From assembly GCA_023424235.1 (NCBI GenBank), contig JAFAEB010000127.1, forward strand, positions 1 to 6,968: a stretch of DNA of 6,968 nucleotides, given 5' to 3'. The stretch comes from Bacillota bacterium. GTDB lineage: Bacteria; Bacillota; Clostridia; Lachnospirales; Lachnospiraceae. Position numbers and translations under genes: made by a program. Below are positions 5,187 through 6,968 of the stretch, one piece after another. Under the pieces are notes generated by a model that searched no databases, had not been told where the DNA came from, and saw only the letters and a list, made by a program, of their open reading frames with translations. Every line of letters starts with the position of its first letter. Positions within the stretch are counted from its first letter, which is position 1.

Positions 5187-6431
5187 ATGAATAATGAAAC
5201 ATATCATGAAGATTTGGATCGTAATCGTAAGTTAAATAGTAAAGGACATAAAAAGAATAGATTTATAAAAAAATTGCTTGCTCTAGTTACAAGTGCTGCT
5301 ATATTTGGATTAGTTGCAGGAGGTGCATTTCAAGGCTATGTTTTAAATGTAACTAAGAACAATACTACAGGCAATGAAGCATCTTTGGAAGAAAACAAGG
5401 AAGCTAATGGTAAGGATAATTTAGCAATTGAAACAAATGTATCAGCGAATACTGAAACAAGCGATGTATCTACCGTAGTTGAAAATGTTATGCCTTCAAT
5501 TGTTGCAATTAATTCAGTGGTAACAGATACGATTCATGATTTTTTTGGAAGACAATATGAAAATGAATCAACAGGAAGTGGTTCTGGTTTTATTATAGGT
5601 CAAAATAATAATGAAATATTAATCGCAACCAATAACCATGTTATTGCTGGTGCAAAAACCATAGGAATTATATTTTCAGATGATTCTACTGCTTACGCAA
5701 CCGTAAAAGGAACTGCGCCAAATGAAGATTTAGCAGTTTTGTCGGTGAACATTAATGATTTAAATGAGGAAACCATTGATACCATTAAAATTGCGACTTT
5801 AGGAAACTCTGATACAACGAAATTAGGTGAGATGGCAATTGCTATCGGTAATGCACTAGGATATGGACAGTCAATAACAGTTGGATATATAAGCGCATTA
5901 AATAGAGAAGTTACCATTGATAATGTTACTTTAAATGTATTACAAACAGATGCTGCAATAAATCCTGGTAATAGTGGTGGTGCCTTACTTAATTCAAAAG
6001 GTGAAGTAATTGGTATTAATTCTGTAAAATATGTTGATGAATCCGTTGAAAGCGTTGGTTATGCAATACCAATTTCAAAAGCGATACCAATTATTAATGA
6101 TTTAATGAATCGCACTGAGCTAAAGGATTCAGAAAAAGCATATTTAGGTATCCAGGGCAAAGACGTAACAGAGGCTTATTCTCTTAGATTTAATTTACCA
6201 GTTGGTGTGTATATTGGTGGTGTGGAAGAAGACTCACCAGCTGATCTTGCTGGAATAAAAGTAGGTGATATTATTGTGGCAGTTAATAATAGTAAAATTA
6301 ACTCCCTAGAGGAATTACAAGATATATTAAACTATACAAAGGCTTTAGAAACTGGTACGATTACAGTTAAGAGACTATCCAATGGACAATATGAAGAAAC
6401 TGTTTTAGATATTACCTTTGGTGCAAGATAA
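5187..6431 (+). CDS. htrA: HtrA/DegP-type membrane-anchored serine protease with PDZ domain
   Basis: A 414-residue envelope quality-control protease that degrades misfolded exported proteins. Order: basic cytoplasmic N-tail (1-29), one hydrophobic segment (about 30-53) acting as uncleaved anchor with the C-terminus outside, a polar Asn/Glu/Thr-rich linker (54-92), trypsin-like domain (about 95-305) and one PDZ domain (about 315-405). The catalytic triad is complete: H151 in TNNHVI, D181 in NEDLAVL and S263 in GNSGGALL. The GNALGYGQSITVGYIS stretch (221-236) is typical of the family. Length and layout match Firmicute HtrA/HtrB/YyxA proteins; which paralogue it is cannot be told. Bacillus homologues are induced by the CssRS two-component system, but no such genes or sites are visible here. 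A strong terminator follows, so this is the last gene of the plus-strand group and may be transcribed alone. Confidence 0.95.
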   Translation: MNNETYHEDLDRNRKLNSKGHKKNRFIKKLLALVTSAAIFGLVAGGAFQGYVLNVTKNNTTGNEASLEENKEANGKDNLAIETNVSANTETSDVSTVVENVMPSIVAINSVVTDTIHDFFGRQYENESTGSGSGFIIGQNNNEILIATNNHVIAGAKTIGIIFSDDSTAYATVKGTAPNEDLAVLSVNINDLNEETIDTIKIATLGNSDTTKLGEMAIAIGNALGYGQSITVGYISALNREVTIDNVTLNVLQTDAAINPGNSGGALLNSKGEVIGINSVKYVDESVESVGYAIPISKAIPIINDLMNRTELKDSEKAYLGIQGKDVTEAYSLRFNLPVGVYIGGVEEDSPADLAGIKVGDIIVAVNNSKINSLEELQDILNYTKALETGTITVKRLSNGQYEETVLDITFGAR

Positions 6432-6467
6432 AAAAATGAGTTAAACATTTAAATAATTGAAAGAATG

Positions 6468-6515
6468 AAAGCCCCATTTTAACTAGATATTATTCTAGGA
6501 AATGGGGCTTTATAG
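6468..6515. terminator. Strong intrinsic terminator between htrA and the MCP gene
   Basis: A perfect 12-bp stem with a GCCCC/GGGGC core pairs 6468-6479 with 6500-6511. Inside its loop a second five-bp stem (6483-6487 with 6494-6498) can stack on the first. The T-tract is short on the plus strand (TTTATAGTT) and T-rich but interrupted on the minus strand, so it may serve both convergent genes. Confidence 0.8.
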
Positions 6516-6561
6516 TTATTTACTATTATATTTTAAGATATATCATAAATCTGATGGTCTT

Positions 6562-6968
6562 TTAAAGCTTAAACATATCAACGATTTCTTTTAAATGGAT
6601 GGAATAATTTAAGCTCATTTGTACCATATCATATGTCTTAGTAGTAAGGGATACGATATCCATATTTTTCTCTGCAATATCAGATACCCCAAGATTAGAT
6701 TCATTTATGGTTGTATTTATATCTGTAATTGCAGTCGCAATCTTTTCCATGTTGTTTGTTAAATCCGTAATAGATGAGAATATATTGTCCATAGTATAGT
6801 TTAAGGTATTAGCATCGTTGTTATATTGCTCACTAACCTTAATGAACTCTGGATAATCTTCATTAACAGCATGTTCAAGGAAATTAGTTGCTTGTACAAG
6901 ACATTCTGACATATTATTAACGGCAGAGGTAACTTCATTTACAATTTTACCAATATTTGATACAGCAC
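6562..6968 (-). CDS. Methyl-accepting chemotaxis protein, C-terminal end (5' partial)
   Basis: The minus frame is open from the window edge to TAA at 6562-6564, about 134 residues. The Met at 6912 is internal, since the frame continues upstream through ...VSNIGKIVNEVTSAVNN. The sequence has the heptad-like pattern of the last helix of the cytoplasmic signalling domain: runs of A/I/L/V spaced by N, S, T, E and D, with IATAITDINTTINESNLGVSDIAEKN close to the usual chemoreceptor consensus and an ending EIVDMFKL. The hairpin tip that contacts CheA/CheW, the membrane segments and the sensor domain all lie outside the window, so the ligand is unknown. There is no NWETF-type CheR/CheB tether at the C-terminus. 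The strong hairpin at 6468-6511 lies downstream. Confidence 0.85.
   Translation of the reverse strand, partial: AVSNIGKIVNEVTSAVNNMSECLVQATNFLEHAVNEDYPEFIKVSEQYNNDANTLNYTMDNIFSSITDLTNNMEKIATAITDINTTINESNLGVSDIAEKNMDIVSLTTKTYDMVQMSLNYSIHLKEIVDMFKL

Noticed and set aside
5693..5917. Minus-strand open frame of 74 codons inside htrA
   Set aside because: It is antisense to the protease core, with no family resemblance.
6562..6912. Complete 116-residue gene starting at the Met at 6912
   Set aside because: The frame continues upstream to the window edge with chemoreceptor-like sequence, so this Met is internal and the gene is a partial MCP.

Overview
The window reads as chromosome of an AT-rich, low-GC Gram-positive (Firmicute) of clostridial type, most likely a Lachnospiraceae relative. 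Evidence for this is the A/T-rich codon use, strong GGAGG/AAAGGAG ribosome binding sites, short intergenic gaps with intrinsic terminators, the CmpB-like membrane protein family and the membrane-anchored HtrA. The genus is an inference. No mobile element, CRISPR array, rRNA or tRNA was seen, and no gene-free stretch exceeds about 300 bases.

Layout. Bases 1-203 (+) are the 3' end of a gene for a Thr-Gly repeat protein. It meets the minus-strand block at a shared bidirectional terminator (225-262). The minus block (261-2351) holds three genes, transcribed right to left. A small CmpB-like membrane protein (1956-2351) has its own terminator. It is followed by a HAD phosphatase-GNAT acetyltransferase fusion (GTG start at 1843) that overlaps a Fur-family metalloregulator (261-653) by 37 bases. 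A palindrome over the -10 of the fusion gene could be the regulator's own operator.

A divergent promoter region (2352-2554) leads into the plus-strand pair folC (2555-3874) and pheA (3916-5052), probably one transcript. FolC makes dihydrofolate and folylpolyglutamates. PheA is a full three-domain P-protein (chorismate mutase, prephenate dehydratase, ACT). Both lie on branches that leave chorismate. Between the promoter and folC is a terminator-like hairpin with a T-run, and an eight-codon aromatic-rich ORF overlaps its 5' arm. This looks like a transcription attenuator and is the most interesting regulatory feature here.

After a weak hairpin comes htrA (5187-6431, +), a membrane-anchored trypsin-like protease with one PDZ domain, ending at a strong GC-rich hairpin (6468-6511). 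The right edge (6562-6968, -) is the C-terminal end of a methyl-accepting chemotaxis protein that continues beyond the window. Most of the window is ordinary housekeeping. The candidates for something less described are the folC-pheA leader, the HAD-GNAT-fur unit with its palindrome, and the Thr-Gly repeat tail.
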